Numbered from the stretch's first letter, positions 10,201-18,178 are shown. The stretch is 64,000 nt of DNA from Luteolibacter ambystomatis (GCF_018137965.1 NZ_CP073100.1:372001-436000); one strand, 5' to 3'. The notes: a model not told the origin generated them from the sequence alone. Program-made: numbers and translations.

Positions 10201-10905
10201 GGTCCCGCCCCAGTCACAACGCAATGCTCCGTAGCCGGTGAGAGATGAAAGCGTGAGCGTTTTTCCACTGAAAGCATCGGTGACGATGAAATCGCGGGCG
10301 TTGTTTGCAGCAGCACCGGTATCGAGCGAGAAGGAAGTCCCGGTGGCCTGGGTGAGGGCTCCTGCACCCACTGCGGTCCAGGATGAAGCCATGGTGCCCG
10401 GTGCCGAGCTTGCGGTACCTCCGCGGAAGGTGAGGTTCCCGGTGAAGTTCAGCGCGTTCGCGGTGACCATGTTCTGGCTCGCGGTGGCGTTGTTCGAAAC
10501 GTTGACTGTGCCCGCCTTTGAAATGATCACCGTCCCCGCTCCGGATAGGGCGTTGAACGTGAGATTGGTATTGTTCGCGCCGTTCTGGAAAGTGATCTGG
10601 TTGCCGCTGGCCACCGAGATGGCACCGGCATTCAAAGCGAAATTTCCGGAGACGGAGATGGGCGAGGGCGCGCCGTTGACCGTGATGCCGGCCACGGTGG
10701 CGGCGGCGGTGAGGGTGATTACCTGGTTGGCGGTCGAGCTGGAGTCGAACGTGGCGGTATCCGTGGTGGTTGGCGCGGAGGGTGTCCAGTTGCCTGCCGT
10801 GCTCCATGTGGCATTGGACGCGCCGGTCCAGGTGACGGCGGACGCCATGCCGGCATTCGCGCAAAGACAAAGAAGGATGGGGAGGAGGGGGCCTTTGGGT
10901 TTCAT
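7264..10905 (-). CDS. Large secreted beta-strand-repeat (PATR) surface protein of the sialate locus
   Basis: A 1213-residue secreted protein (signal MKPKGPLLPILLCLCANAGMAS) composed of autotransporter-associated beta-strand repeats, with recurrent motifs such as 'GAGTVIISKAGT', 'YTGTTTVEAGTLVIGDG' and 'VSGAGNVIKRGTS'. It should fold as a long right-handed beta-helix. There is no outer-membrane beta-barrel at the C-terminus, so it is not a classical autotransporter. Instead it ends with a DPDHDG calcium-binding stretch and a terminal beta module (...LFARLLIAGQ). Catalytic residues were not recognised. Candidate operator site 3 is 66 bp upstream of the ATG, placing it in the same regulon as the sialidases; a role in binding or presenting sialoglycans at the surface is inference. 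Confidence 0.78.
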   Translation of the reverse strand: MKPKGPLLPILLCLCANAGMASAVTWTGASNATWSTAGNWTPSAPTTTDTATFDSSSTANQVITLTAAATVAGITVNGAPSPISVSGNFALNAGAISVASGNQITFQNGANNTNLTFNALSGAGTVIISKAGTVNVSNNATASQNMVTANALNFTGNLTFRGGTASSAPGTMASSWTAVGAGALTQATGTSFSLDTGAAANNARDFIVTDAFSGKTLTLSSLTGYGALRCDWGGTASTTVTRTVRVEQTTDTAFNGMFLSHHGSGNIVRHLALVKAGTGTLTMNGIVGRQTTSAVGTTDQVPITVEAGTLVLSAANTRQGAATVNNGATLQIGSGGTTGSLGVAAATVANEGTLVFNHGAGTSLSVANVISGGGSIVKRGASALALTSASTTTGSIIAEAGTLRLGNHFDTASVTVKSSASLGAGDNATAGTGTMKSLTLESGSMSTLRATDQLVVNDAGGLHIGGPHILTATATVGLTPGNITTVIDYNGTLDGDPASLQLAPGSRFLLTHDAADTSFKLQYVGGSIIWTGAAGTAWELDTTTNWILASDSSPTHFLQGDQVTFNDSAATGNVVLSGTLQPTSVTFDNSTLPYTLSGTAVSGAGNVIKRGTSSATLTNASAYTGTTTVEAGTLVIGDGATNGDIGSGAITVQSGGTLRFNRTGTLDYKANAKMRNVNGAGDIVIDGGALFFNYSGTGLGFTETSSWNGFSGRLIVKGGSEFQTIRNGATAMGSGSVILGDATTSGSLSQIEGNWTWTNPIELVGPGNHIDNRSANGPRILKLQGVISGSGNVTFQDPAAGMTNVETGFILTGANTLTGTITIPAGVPVRVGGVPGNTDTSQAGPSASGSLGGATVVNNGTLTFSRTDSLEVANTISGSGAVVVGLTTLTGSATQTVSFTGTKTYAGNTTIHNGRLFVNGMLPNSAVTVDSSGTLGGSGTIGSAVTVNGTLAPGSGGAGKLTATADFSLSSGSRYAWEISDWDGADGTGYDTLATTTLSVNSSTASPATIVITPASLTNFTPTNRTFTLATTSSGITGLDPGEITVDASAFTGGGSWAVQVQGNLLKLVYTAPLPNTFEAWAESKGLTGNNALRDADPDHDGIKNVLEYLFGTEPNPANPDSNSSAALPTLSVTPTTLDFVFRRTAASMATVEPIPQCSAELQFWLTADSSLGVTTEVQPDGFGPGIDKVTVHIPRSLAGSGPLFARLLIAGQ

Positions 10906-10971
10906 GTGGAACGACAACGAATGTGATCGATCGCAGCATGCCCTCGCTCCCTTTTGTCTCAAGGAACCCCG

Positions 10972-10994
10972 GGTGGTCGGTTGAGGAAACCAGA
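10972..10994. promoter_or_regulatory. Candidate sialate-regulator operator, site 3
   Basis: Outer nonamers GGTGGTCGG and GAAACCAGA, 66 bp upstream of the PATR-protein ATG and just beyond the stop of the neighbouring esterase gene (11000). A weaker palindrome than sites 1, 2 and 6, but it keeps the GGT-N11-ACC core and the spacing. Confidence 0.5.
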
Positions 10995-10999
10995 TCGCC

Positions 11000-13639
11000 T
11001 CAAGGCATCGTGGCCTTCACCTTGTAGAACGCGCGTGCTCCAGAAGCGTGGGTGTCCTCGAGGGTGAGGATGCCATCGGTGCCGCTCACGGGGCCCTGCA
11101 CCGCAGCCCATGTGGAAAGGTCTTCCGATTTGAACAGCGTGTAGAGACGCTGCGGGGACGTATTGAGCCGGATGGCGGTCATGCCGGAGGAGGAGGTGAT
11201 CGAGGAGATCGCCAGAGATGAGGAGGAGTCGAGCGGATGGGTGTTTGCAAGATACTCTTCCAGATTCGTATGCCCGTCATGATCGTCATCATTGGCCGCC
11301 GCCATGGTGGTGATCGTGTTTCCATATTGGTATTCCCAGGAGTCTGGAAGTTCGTCGTTGTCGGCATCCGCGCCGGTGGGCAGGTAGGCGTTTGTCAGGT
11401 CGTAGCGGACGTAATCAATGGTGGCATCGAAATTGTTCCCGAATGACTGCGAGGTGTAGTCTCCGAGAATCAGCCGGTTTTCCGTGCTGCTGTTGTCGTA
11501 GGCGACACCTGCCACGGGAGTGAGACGGACTCCATCACGCCAGACATGATAGGCATTGTTGCCCGGGTCGTTGACAACACGGAAGGTGTGAAACTGTCCG
11601 TCGAGATTGTTGTGGGCCACGTTGTACGTGCTGTTTCCATTGTCCTGTGTGCGGTCTCCGTGGATTTCGACGAGGATGGTGTGATTGCCCGTGCCCAGCC
11701 AGAGGATGAAACCGGATGGATTCGCGTGGAACTTGATGCGGGTCTCCAAGGTCCAGTTCCCGGTGTTGCCCGTCTTCCATCCGCTGTCGGTCCCCTCGAT
11801 CCATGCTCCACCGCTGCCTGGATTCACAACCCGAAGATCGGTGGGCGCGGCATTGTCGATGGTTTTGGTGAGCGTGCCCGTTTGCTTCCACAGAGCATTG
11901 GGGAAGGCTGATCCGTTCCAGATTTCATGACCTTCGAAGCGATGGTTGAATGACGAGGATCCGGATTCGATATGGGGCGGTGCGGAGCTGGTGCCCGAAT
12001 TTGACGGAGTCTCGATGATGCCGAGCGAAGCCGCGATCCGATCTCCGACGTAGGTTTCCCCCGCTGCGTGCGGGTGGACATAGTCGTAGGTCTGGGTGGC
12101 TGGATTGAAGCCGGTGCTGGCATCCGCGAGCCAGATGGGAGAGGTGGACGAGGATGCGTTCTTCGCCGCGATCAGGGCGGGAAGAAGGGCATTGAGGGCA
12201 TCGACGCCGTCGTGCATCGCCTTGGTCTGATTGGTATGAAGAACGCGGTTGAGGTGAATGCGGACGTTTGGATTCGCGGCACGCAACTGATCGATCATCG
12301 TTGAGATGTCATCCCGAACGGTTGCCGCTGCCACGGCAGCGGACTGGCCGCCGGTCGTGATGTAGTCGGCGAGATCGTTGATGCCGATCATGATCGAAAC
12401 GGTGTCCGGCGTGTAGGTAGCTCCGGTGTAGGGCAACGTGCCTGCGTTGACCGTGGCATAGCTGCTGGATTGGCCTGTCCAGTTGAGCAGGCTGCCATTG
12501 CCGAGATTGTTGGTATTGTAGCGTCCGGAAGGCAGTGGCACGCGGGCGCACTCCCATGAGGCGCGCCATCCGAAATGCCCGTCATGGATGTTCTCGAACG
12601 ACTGTCCATTGACGGTCGGCGTGGTGATCGTGCTGTTCGCGTAGGGGCCGGTCACGGAGCCGGCGAACCGATAGCCGGTGTCTGCATCGATCGGAACGCC
12701 CCTTTCAGCAAGGTGTTTGAAGACCGTATAGCGGTAGCCCGGGTGATCGCCGTTTCCTCCCTGGGTGATGGAGTCGCCGATGAAGACGAGTTTCCCGTAA
12801 CGGCGGGAGACGATGCTGGCCGAGAAAAAGGCCTGTGCGAATCGCTCGCCGATGGTGCGCTTGGCGGCCTTGTCGAAATGCAGGTTGTCCACAGCGGCGA
12901 CCTGGGACTGGAGGTCGAGATTGTTGAAGTAGTCGATGTATGACGTGACTGCGGCGATGGATGATTGCTTTGCCCGGACCGTGTCCCGGGTGGTGCCCGC
13001 AGCAGCGATGCCACCGATGACTGCATGCATGGAACCCGCGTTGGGTAGATCCACGCGGAGATTGTCCACCAGTTCCTTGATGCGGGTGTCGGCGATGCTA
13101 GCCTCGGTCGGGGAATCGCTTTCCCCCTGAAGGTAGAGAAGACCGACGATCTCGAAGGTGTCGCCATTTGTGGCGAGCGTCGCGGTGGCAGCGTTCACCG
13201 TATCCATCACCTGGGTGTACATGTGATGATCATTGGATGTCTTCGACCAGAAGCTGTTGCCGCCTCCTCCGCGGCTCGCCTTGATGATGCCGAAGTCCCG
13301 CACTCCGGCGCGATAGAGCGTGCGTCCGAAATGGATTTCCGGTCCCCAATGAGTGGCGCTGCCGGTGTAGTAACCTCCTTGTTGCGCTTGCAGGGTGCTG
13401 AATGCTCCTCCGGAGTTTCCAAGCGGATGGGTGGCATCCGCGATGTTGCTCCAGTAGAACTTCACGTGTGCATCGGCCGGATCGGCGCCGGGTGAGGAGT
13501 CCGCTTCACCTGCGTTCGTCGTGCCGAGAGAATTCGACTGGCCGGTCAGGACGAACAGCTTGTAGTGAACAGCGGACGCACGATGGGATGAGAGGGCGAA
13601 GGCCAGCAGAAGTGTGGCGAAGCGCGGGAAGGATTTCAT
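11000..13639 (-). CDS. Secreted two-esterase protein: SASA domain plus SGNH/GDSL hydrolase
   Basis: An 879-residue secreted protein. After the signal peptide (MKSFPRFATLLLAFALSSH) comes a SASA-type esterase domain (about 24-275) with GQSNSLGT (Ser about 34) and LQGESDS. A second esterase domain (about 285-560) carries the GDSL/SGNH block I 'FIGDSITQGGNGDH', a 'GINDL' asparagine block and the C-terminal 'YDYVHPHAAGE' Asp-His block. A concanavalin-like sandwich (about 595-790) and a DxDxDELPDSWE tail with a terminal module ending FYKVKATMP follow. Two different deacylases on one chain suggest attack on variously O-acetylated sialic acids or other esterified glycans. Operator site 4 lies 72 bp upstream of the ATG. 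Confidence 0.85.
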   Translation of the reverse strand: MKSFPRFATLLLAFALSSHRASAVHYKLFVLTGQSNSLGTTNAGEADSSPGADPADAHVKFYWSNIADATHPLGNSGGAFSTLQAQQGGYYTGSATHWGPEIHFGRTLYRAGVRDFGIIKASRGGGGNSFWSKTSNDHHMYTQVMDTVNAATATLATNGDTFEIVGLLYLQGESDSPTEASIADTRIKELVDNLRVDLPNAGSMHAVIGGIAAAGTTRDTVRAKQSSIAAVTSYIDYFNNLDLQSQVAAVDNLHFDKAAKRTIGERFAQAFFSASIVSRRYGKLVFIGDSITQGGNGDHPGYRYTVFKHLAERGVPIDADTGYRFAGSVTGPYANSTITTPTVNGQSFENIHDGHFGWRASWECARVPLPSGRYNTNNLGNGSLLNWTGQSSSYATVNAGTLPYTGATYTPDTVSIMIGINDLADYITTGGQSAAVAAATVRDDISTMIDQLRAANPNVRIHLNRVLHTNQTKAMHDGVDALNALLPALIAAKNASSSTSPIWLADASTGFNPATQTYDYVHPHAAGETYVGDRIAASLGIIETPSNSGTSSAPPHIESGSSSFNHRFEGHEIWNGSAFPNALWKQTGTLTKTIDNAAPTDLRVVNPGSGGAWIEGTDSGWKTGNTGNWTLETRIKFHANPSGFILWLGTGNHTILVEIHGDRTQDNGNSTYNVAHNNLDGQFHTFRVVNDPGNNAYHVWRDGVRLTPVAGVAYDNSSTENRLILGDYTSQSFGNNFDATIDYVRYDLTNAYLPTGADADNDELPDSWEYQYGNTITTMAAANDDDHDGHTNLEEYLANTHPLDSSSSLAISSITSSSGMTAIRLNTSPQRLYTLFKSEDLSTWAAVQGPVSGTDGILTLEDTHASGARAFYKVKATMP

Positions 13640-13711
13640 CGGAGCGACGGCCCCCGGGTTCGGGGTAAGGAGCGGGTTACTCCCGGATGATCTCCGTCGC
13701 AAATGCGTGCC

Positions 13712-13734
13712 GCAGGTGGGGAAAACCAACCAGC
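13712..13734. promoter_or_regulatory. Candidate sialate-regulator operator, site 4
   Basis: Outer nonamers GCAGGTGGG and CCAACCAGC with 5-bp spacer, 72 bp upstream of the two-esterase gene. Its last base overlaps the stop codon of the ydcF-like gene. Shares the central GAAAACC with site 6. Confidence 0.55.
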
Positions 13735-14387
13735 TAGGGAAGGGGATCGCCGTAGCCCGCGCTGCACAGGATTTGAAAGGCTTCCATGACTTCAGGGGAT
13801 ACCGGTTGGGTGCTGGCGAACCCTTTCGCCGGGTAGTCGAGGATGCGCTGGAAATCCCCGGTCATGGCACCCAGCACGATGGAGGGAGTAAGCTCTTCCG
13901 TGAAATAGGCGTCGAAGCGGATCGGCGGCGAGGTCACCAGGAAATCGCGGTCCGGCCATTGGATGTCGAGAGCCGCGCGGGTGCGGCGTTCCATGTAGGG
14001 CTTCTGCACCACGACCAATGGATTGGAAATGGAGGAGATCCGGTCGACAATCTCACGCGAGAAGCGGATGTTTTCGCCTGTATGGGTGGCCCGGTTTTCG
14101 ATGTGGATGTCGCTGGCCGGAACTCCTTTCGCACGTGCTGTCTCCGCCATCACCATGGCTTCCGTCTCCGGCCAATGTTCCGTCATCCGTCCTCTTGCCC
14201 CGGAGAACACGATCCATCGTCCCATGCCGCGGTGGTAGAGGTCTGCCGCATGGGCGGCGACCCGCAGGTCATTGCTGCCGAAGACGACGATGCCAGCTGC
14301 GGCGTGGATGGACTCATCAAGGCGATGGTAATCCCACAAGATCCGGGCGGCCCGATCAACGTGGACTGGCAGGAGAAACGTGCTCAT
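13734..14387 (-). CDS. YdcF/SanA-family DUF218 protein
   Basis: A 217-residue DUF218 protein. It shows the family's 'IVVFGSNDLRVAAHAADLYHRG' nucleotide-binding-like start, 'VFSGARGRMTEHWPETEAMVM', the 'HIENRATHTGENI' acidic/asparagine block and 'VVVQKPYMERRTRAAL'. These are typical of YdcF, a Rossmann-like cytoplasmic protein that binds S-adenosylmethionine in E. coli; its function is not known. No membrane segment is present, unlike SanA/ElyC. The ATG at 14387 lies inside the hairpin-bearing 3' region of the PEP-CTERM gene and has no operator-like site, so it may depend on read-through. A link to sialate metabolism is only positional. Confidence 0.75.
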   Translation of the reverse strand: MSTFLLPVHVDRAARILWDYHRLDESIHAAAGIVVFGSNDLRVAAHAADLYHRGMGRWIVFSGARGRMTEHWPETEAMVMAETARAKGVPASDIHIENRATHTGENIRFSREIVDRISSISNPLVVVQKPYMERRTRAALDIQWPDRDFLVTSPPIRFDAYFTEELTPSIVLGAMTGDFQRILDYPAKGFASTQPVSPEVMEAFQILCSAGYGDPLP

Positions 14388-14398
14388 TGAATGAAAAG

Positions 14399-14446
14399 CG
14401 GACGGCCGGACCGATGGCCCGACCGTCCGGTTCATTGCATGTACCC
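14399..14446 (-). terminator. Hairpin preceded by the conserved GGGTACATGCAATG element
   Basis: On the minus strand, 10 bp past the PEP-CTERM stop, GGGTACATGCAATG (14433-14446) is followed by an 11-bp stem with one mismatch (14399-14409 with 14419-14429). Nearly the same 15-mer precedes hairpins at 18122 and 46164. There is no U-run, so efficiency as an intrinsic terminator is uncertain. Confidence 0.55.
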
Positions 14447-14456
14447 AAGAAACGAA

Positions 14457-15131
14457 TCAAGCGCGACGGCGGCCGAATATCGCAAGCAGCCCGAGTGATC
14501 CCAGCAGTGCTGCCGACGGTTCCGGCACGGTGGTGAAGGTCACTGCGAAGCGGCTGTCGAATGCGACTCCGGCCGGGGTGGGACTGTTGGCGTTGAAAGC
14601 AGTGCCGCCGGAGTAGGTGCTCACGAATCCGCCGCCGAAGTTGGCCGCGGCGATTCTGGCTCCGACTCCGTCGGTTCCAGTCGAGTCGTTGGCGTTGTTT
14701 GTCGAAAACACCGCGAAATAGGTGGTGCTGGTGGAAAGCGAGGAGCCGGAGAACGTCCAGGCCAGATCACTGAGCGCGGTGGCGGAGTTCACATCGATGC
14801 TGTTCGAGGAAACCGCCACGGGAGTCCCGGTGGCATCCGCGCTGCCGGTATAGATCTTCACATAGAGCTGGCCTGCTGTTGCGGAACCCGTGGGAGCTTT
14901 GACGAATGTGATGCTGTTCAGAGTGGCGGTAGCTGGCAGCGGGCTGTTCGCGGCCACGGTATCGCCTGTGCCAGCTCCCGCAGTGGAGAGAATGAAGCTC
15001 TGTCCGCCGAAGGTGGCCTGGGAGCCGGTGGTGACCAAGCCTGAACTGTCCTTGTTGTTGAGGACGACGGTGGCGGAATGGGCGGCGATGGGTGTGGTGG
15101 CAAGCGTGGCAATGAGCAATGGGGTCTTCAT
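14457..15131 (-). CDS. PEP-CTERM sorting-domain protein of the sialate locus
   Basis: A 224-residue secreted protein with signal peptide (MKTPLLIATLATTPIAAHSA) and a C-terminal 'VPEPSAALLGSLGLLAIFGRRRA'. This is the PEP motif, a hydrophobic helix and an arginine cluster recognised by exosortase. The mature part has repeated short beta-strands (NNKDSSGLVTTGSQATFGGQSF, TYFAVFSTNNANDSTG) and resembles the choice-of-anchor type domains common in Verrucomicrobia; no catalytic motif is visible. The ATG at 15131 is used because the much longer upstream frame crosses the divergent esterase gene. Operator site 5 lies 70 bp upstream and is shared with that esterase. Confidence 0.8.
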   Translation of the reverse strand: MKTPLLIATLATTPIAAHSATVVLNNKDSSGLVTTGSQATFGGQSFILSTAGAGTGDTVAANSPLPATATLNSITFVKAPTGSATAGQLYVKIYTGSADATGTPVAVSSNSIDVNSATALSDLAWTFSGSSLSTSTTYFAVFSTNNANDSTGTDGVGARIAAANFGGGFVSTYSGGTAFNANSPTPAGVAFDSRFAVTFTTVPEPSAALLGSLGLLAIFGRRRA

Positions 15132-15201
15132 GGCGGCTGGAGGGGCAGGAGTGGAGTTGCGGCGACCATAGTGGCATCCTGCTCTCCGGCGATTTCCACC
15201 G

Positions 15202-15224
15202 CGTGGTTGGTTAAGCGGACCAGT
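15202..15224. promoter_or_regulatory. Candidate sialate-regulator operator, site 5 (divergent promoter)
   Basis: Outer nonamers CGTGGTTGG and CGGACCAGT in the 137-bp divergent intergenic region, 70 bp from the PEP-CTERM ATG and 44 bp from the esterase ATG. Retains the GGT-N11-ACC core. Confidence 0.5.
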
Positions 15225-15268
15225 TTGCGCAAGGTTGCGATCCGCGGCGACAGGGTCAGGATGCCGGC

Positions 15269-16462
15269 ATGTGGTTGCGAGCAGCGGCTTTTTTAGTGAT
15301 GTCGGGGTTGGCTCTCGCGGAGAACCTCTCCGTGGCACGTCCGTTTGCGTCCCACATGGTAATGCCCGTCGGGACGGAGATCCCGATCCAGGGATGTGCC
15401 GTTGCCGGAGCGACGGTTTCCGTGACCTTCGCCGGATCCAAGCGGAAGGTTGTGGCCGGGCAGGACGGAAAGTGGCGGCTGATGTGGCCGCCGATGGCGT
15501 CTTCACATGAAGGTCGCGAGTTGCGGATCGAGAGCGGCACGGAGAAGCTGGTGATGACCGATATTCTGGTGGGTAGGGTGTATTTGTTCTCCGGGCAATC
15601 GAACATGGATTTTCCTCTGTCGCGCGCCGTCGGCGGGAGGGAAGAGTCTGCAAAAGCCGGTGAAATGAAGTTGGTGAGGCTGTGCGATTGGATATCCGCA
15701 CCTACCGATTCCCGGATTTATGATGATGCAATGGTTGCGCGTCTGAATGCCAGGGACCATTTCCAAGGTGGATGGGCCATGGCCTCGCCTTCCTCCGCAG
15801 GTGAAATTTCCGCGATCGCATGGTGGGTGGGAAAGATGGTCCACCAGAGGACGGGAGAGCCGATCGGCATCGTGGAAAACGCGGTGGGTGGTTCTGGAAC
15901 CGAGGCATGGTTGCCACGGGAGGTGCTGGAGTCCCATTCCGCATATCGTCCGCTGTTGTCCGATCAATGGCTGGAAAGCGACAGGGTTTCATCCTGGGCA
16001 AAGGGAAGAGCCAGGCGGAATCTCGGCACTCACGTTACGGCCAATCATCCCTTCCGGCCTGGTTTCCTGTTCGAGTCGGGCGTCCGGCCGTGGGCGGGAT
16101 TCCCGTTTGAAGCCGTGATCTGGTATCAAGGAGAAACCAACGCAGAGAGTCCGGATGATCGTTGGAACGGACAACTGATCTGCGACCTGATCACAGGATG
16201 GCGGGGTGTTCTGGGAAATCCGGGACTTCCATTTTATCTGATCCAACTGCCCCGGATAGGCGGAAAAGATCCATTGCGGCAGTATTGGCCGCAGTATCGC
16301 GAAGTGCAGGCGCGGGTGGCGAAGGATATCCCGGGAGTGAAGCTGGTGGTGACCAGCGATCTCGGATGGGACGGTCCTGACGTTCATCCGCCTGACAAAA
16401 AGCCAGTGGCGGAGAGAGTCGTGGAAGTGATGCCGGAACCGGTTTGGAAAACCAACCGGTGA
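15269..16462 (+). CDS. Secreted sialate 9-O-acetylesterase
   Basis: A 397-residue SASA-family esterase with signal peptide (about 1-18) and a short beta-rich N-terminal domain. The catalytic block 'LFSGQSNMDFPL' has Ser111, followed by 'GGSGTEAW', 'WYQGETNAE' and a C-terminal 'DVHPPDKKPVAER' supplying Asp371/His373. It should remove O-acetyl groups from sialic acids so that sialidases can act or the sugar can be catabolised. It is shorter than many family members (about 480-650 residues). The last codons overlap operator site 6, and the sialidase gene follows 74 bp later on the same strand. Confidence 0.88.
   Translation: MWLRAAAFLVMSGLALAENLSVARPFASHMVMPVGTEIPIQGCAVAGATVSVTFAGSKRKVVAGQDGKWRLMWPPMASSHEGRELRIESGTEKLVMTDILVGRVYLFSGQSNMDFPLSRAVGGREESAKAGEMKLVRLCDWISAPTDSRIYDDAMVARLNARDHFQGGWAMASPSSAGEISAIAWWVGKMVHQRTGEPIGIVENAVGGSGTEAWLPREVLESHSAYRPLLSDQWLESDRVSSWAKGRARRNLGTHVTANHPFRPGFLFESGVRPWAGFPFEAVIWYQGETNAESPDDRWNGQLICDLITGWRGVLGNPGLPFYLIQLPRIGGKDPLRQYWPQYREVQARVAKDIPGVKLVVTSDLGWDGPDVHPPDKKPVAERVVEVMPEPVWKTNR
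16438..16460. promoter_or_regulatory. Candidate sialate-regulator operator, site 6 (inside coding sequence)
   Basis: The best palindrome of the set: outer nonamers ACCGGTTTG and CCAACCGGT. It occupies the last codons of the esterase gene (before the stop at 16460-16462) and lies 76 bp upstream of the sialidase ATG, which indicates a separate promoter for the sialidase. Confidence 0.6.
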
Positions 16463-16536
16463 TCAAATGACAAGAAGGAGGGCTGGGAAAGGTAGGATGA
16501 TGCACCCGATCCGATTTGCGCTACACTCCAACCGAT

Positions 16537-18048
16537 ATGATGAAATCCAGCCTGTTCCTGATCCCCTTTCTGCTGACATTCACAAATGCTGCGGAAGTGG
16601 CGACCGTGCAACCGGTATGCCCCGTGCTCGTGGGTCAGGAGATCAATCCGGTGCTGGGATTCAAGGTTACCCTTGATCAACCGGCGAAGCTGGAAGGGAT
16701 CGAGGCGGCACTGACTGGAACCAGCCGGATTCAGGATGTGGAGCGGGTAAGGATTTTCCGCGGGAAGGAGGCCTCGGCCTCCGCCGGCGGGGAAGCTGTG
16801 GCGGAACTGGCACCAAAGACGGGCGCGATGAGCCGTTCCTGCGATCTCACGCTGGAAGCGGGGGTGCATTGGTTCTGGTTGTCCGTCGAACTGAAAAAAA
16901 CGGCGGACATTGACGGACGCGTGGATGCTGCTTTGAACCGTCTGAAGATTGGCGGGGCGGTGGTGGAACCCGCCATTTCCTCTCCAGAAGGATCGCAGCG
17001 CATCGGGCTGTTGTTGCGGAAGCCGGGAGATGACAAGTCGAAGGCCTACCGTATTCCGGGATTGGTCCGGACAAAAAAGGGCACGCTATTGGCCGCCTAT
17101 GATATCCGCTATCGGAATGCAGGCGACCTGCCTGCGGATATCGATGTGGGGCTGTCGCGCAGCACCGATGGCGGAAAGGTCTGGGAGCCGATGCGGGTGG
17201 CGGTCGACATGGGGGATGACCCGAAATTCAATTACGATGGCGTCGGCGATCCGTGCATCTTTTCGGACGATGTCACCGGACGGGTATGGATCGCGTCCCT
17301 GTGGAGTCACGGCAAGCGGGCATGGAATGGCTCGGGGCCGGGAATGACTCCCGATGAAACCGGCCAGCTTGTGCTTTCCTACAGTGATGATGACGGCAGG
17401 AGCTGGTCAAAGGGTGAAAGCATCACCCCGCAGGTAAAGAATCCGGAGTGGCAACTGCTGTTCAATGGGCCGGGGACCGGCATCACCATGAAGGATGGCA
17501 CGCTGGCCGTTCCCGCCCAATACAAGGCCGCTGATGGCAAGCCGTTCTCTACGATGCTCAGCTCGAAGGACCGCGGTAAGACTTGGGCGATCGGAACGGG
17601 GGTGAAGTCGGACACCACCGAAGCGCAGTTGGTGGAGCTGGCGGACGGCTCGATCATGATCAACTGCCGCGACAACCGCGGGGGATCGAGGACCATCGCG
17701 ACGACCAAGGATCTGGGCAGGACATGGACACCGCATCCGACCGACCGCAAGGAGTTGCGCGAGCCGGTGTGCATGGGCAGCCTGCTGCGTTGGAATCATC
17801 CGAAACATGGAGATCTCCTGCTTTTCTCCAATCCGGATTCCACCAAAGGCCGCCAGTCGATGACAGTGAAACTCTCGAAGGACCAGGGCATGACCTGGCC
17901 GGATGCGGCGGCGCGCCTCTATGATGAGCGGCCATGCTTCGGCTATTCCTGCTTGGCTCCGGCGGGCGATTCCCATGTGGGAGTGCTTTATGAGGGCAAT
18001 GGTTCGCTGATCTACCTGCGGCTGCCGCTGTCCGAGTGGTTCAAATGA
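16537..18048 (+). CDS. Secreted exo-alpha-sialidase
   Basis: A 503-residue GH33-type sialidase. Signal peptide (about 1-19) is followed by a sialidase N-terminal beta domain (to about 150) and a six-bladed propeller. The arginine motif is YRIPGL (Arg172), and five Asp-box-like repeats are visible (STDGGKVW, SDDDGRSW, SKDRGKTW, TKDLGRTW, SKDQGMTW). The 'GVGDPCIF' and 'FGYSCLA' segments match conserved catalytic-face strands of the family. It closely resembles the sialidase half of the fusion at 3644-7120 but lacks the esterase, LamG and calcium-binding parts. Adjacent ATGs at 16537 and 16540 give the signal peptide; a farther TTG at 16516 is rejected. Confidence 0.9.
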   Translation: MMKSSLFLIPFLLTFTNAAEVATVQPVCPVLVGQEINPVLGFKVTLDQPAKLEGIEAALTGTSRIQDVERVRIFRGKEASASAGGEAVAELAPKTGAMSRSCDLTLEAGVHWFWLSVELKKTADIDGRVDAALNRLKIGGAVVEPAISSPEGSQRIGLLLRKPGDDKSKAYRIPGLVRTKKGTLLAAYDIRYRNAGDLPADIDVGLSRSTDGGKVWEPMRVAVDMGDDPKFNYDGVGDPCIFSDDVTGRVWIASLWSHGKRAWNGSGPGMTPDETGQLVLSYSDDDGRSWSKGESITPQVKNPEWQLLFNGPGTGITMKDGTLAVPAQYKAADGKPFSTMLSSKDRGKTWAIGTGVKSDTTEAQLVELADGSIMINCRDNRGGSRTIATTKDLGRTWTPHPTDRKELREPVCMGSLLRWNHPKHGDLLLFSNPDSTKGRQSMTVKLSKDQGMTWPDAAARLYDERPCFGYSCLAPAGDSHVGVLYEGNGSLIYLRLPLSEWFK

Positions 18049-18121
18049 GCGGTTTCTGAAAATCCGCGTAATAGCTCGTCCGGTCCGGCCATTGACTCAT
18101 GGCGATCCAATGGATTTCACA

Positions 18122-18169
18122 GGGTAACATGCAATGATGAGATGGCCGGGCGGTATGCCGCCCGGCCAT
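18122..18169 (+). terminator. Hairpin preceded by conserved GGGTAACATGCAATG
   Basis: GGGTAACATGCAATG at 18122-18136 precedes a perfect 12-bp stem (18142-18153 with 18158-18169, 4-nt loop). It sits between the convergent sialidase and moaE genes. The U-run is short, so it may act bidirectionally as a transcript end or stabiliser. Confidence 0.65.
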
Positions 18170-18178
18170 TTCGGAATC

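Noticed and set aside
7264-10905. Classical type V autotransporter
   Set aside because: PATR repeats are present but the C-terminus is a calcium-binding tail and beta module, not a 12-strand outer-membrane barrel.
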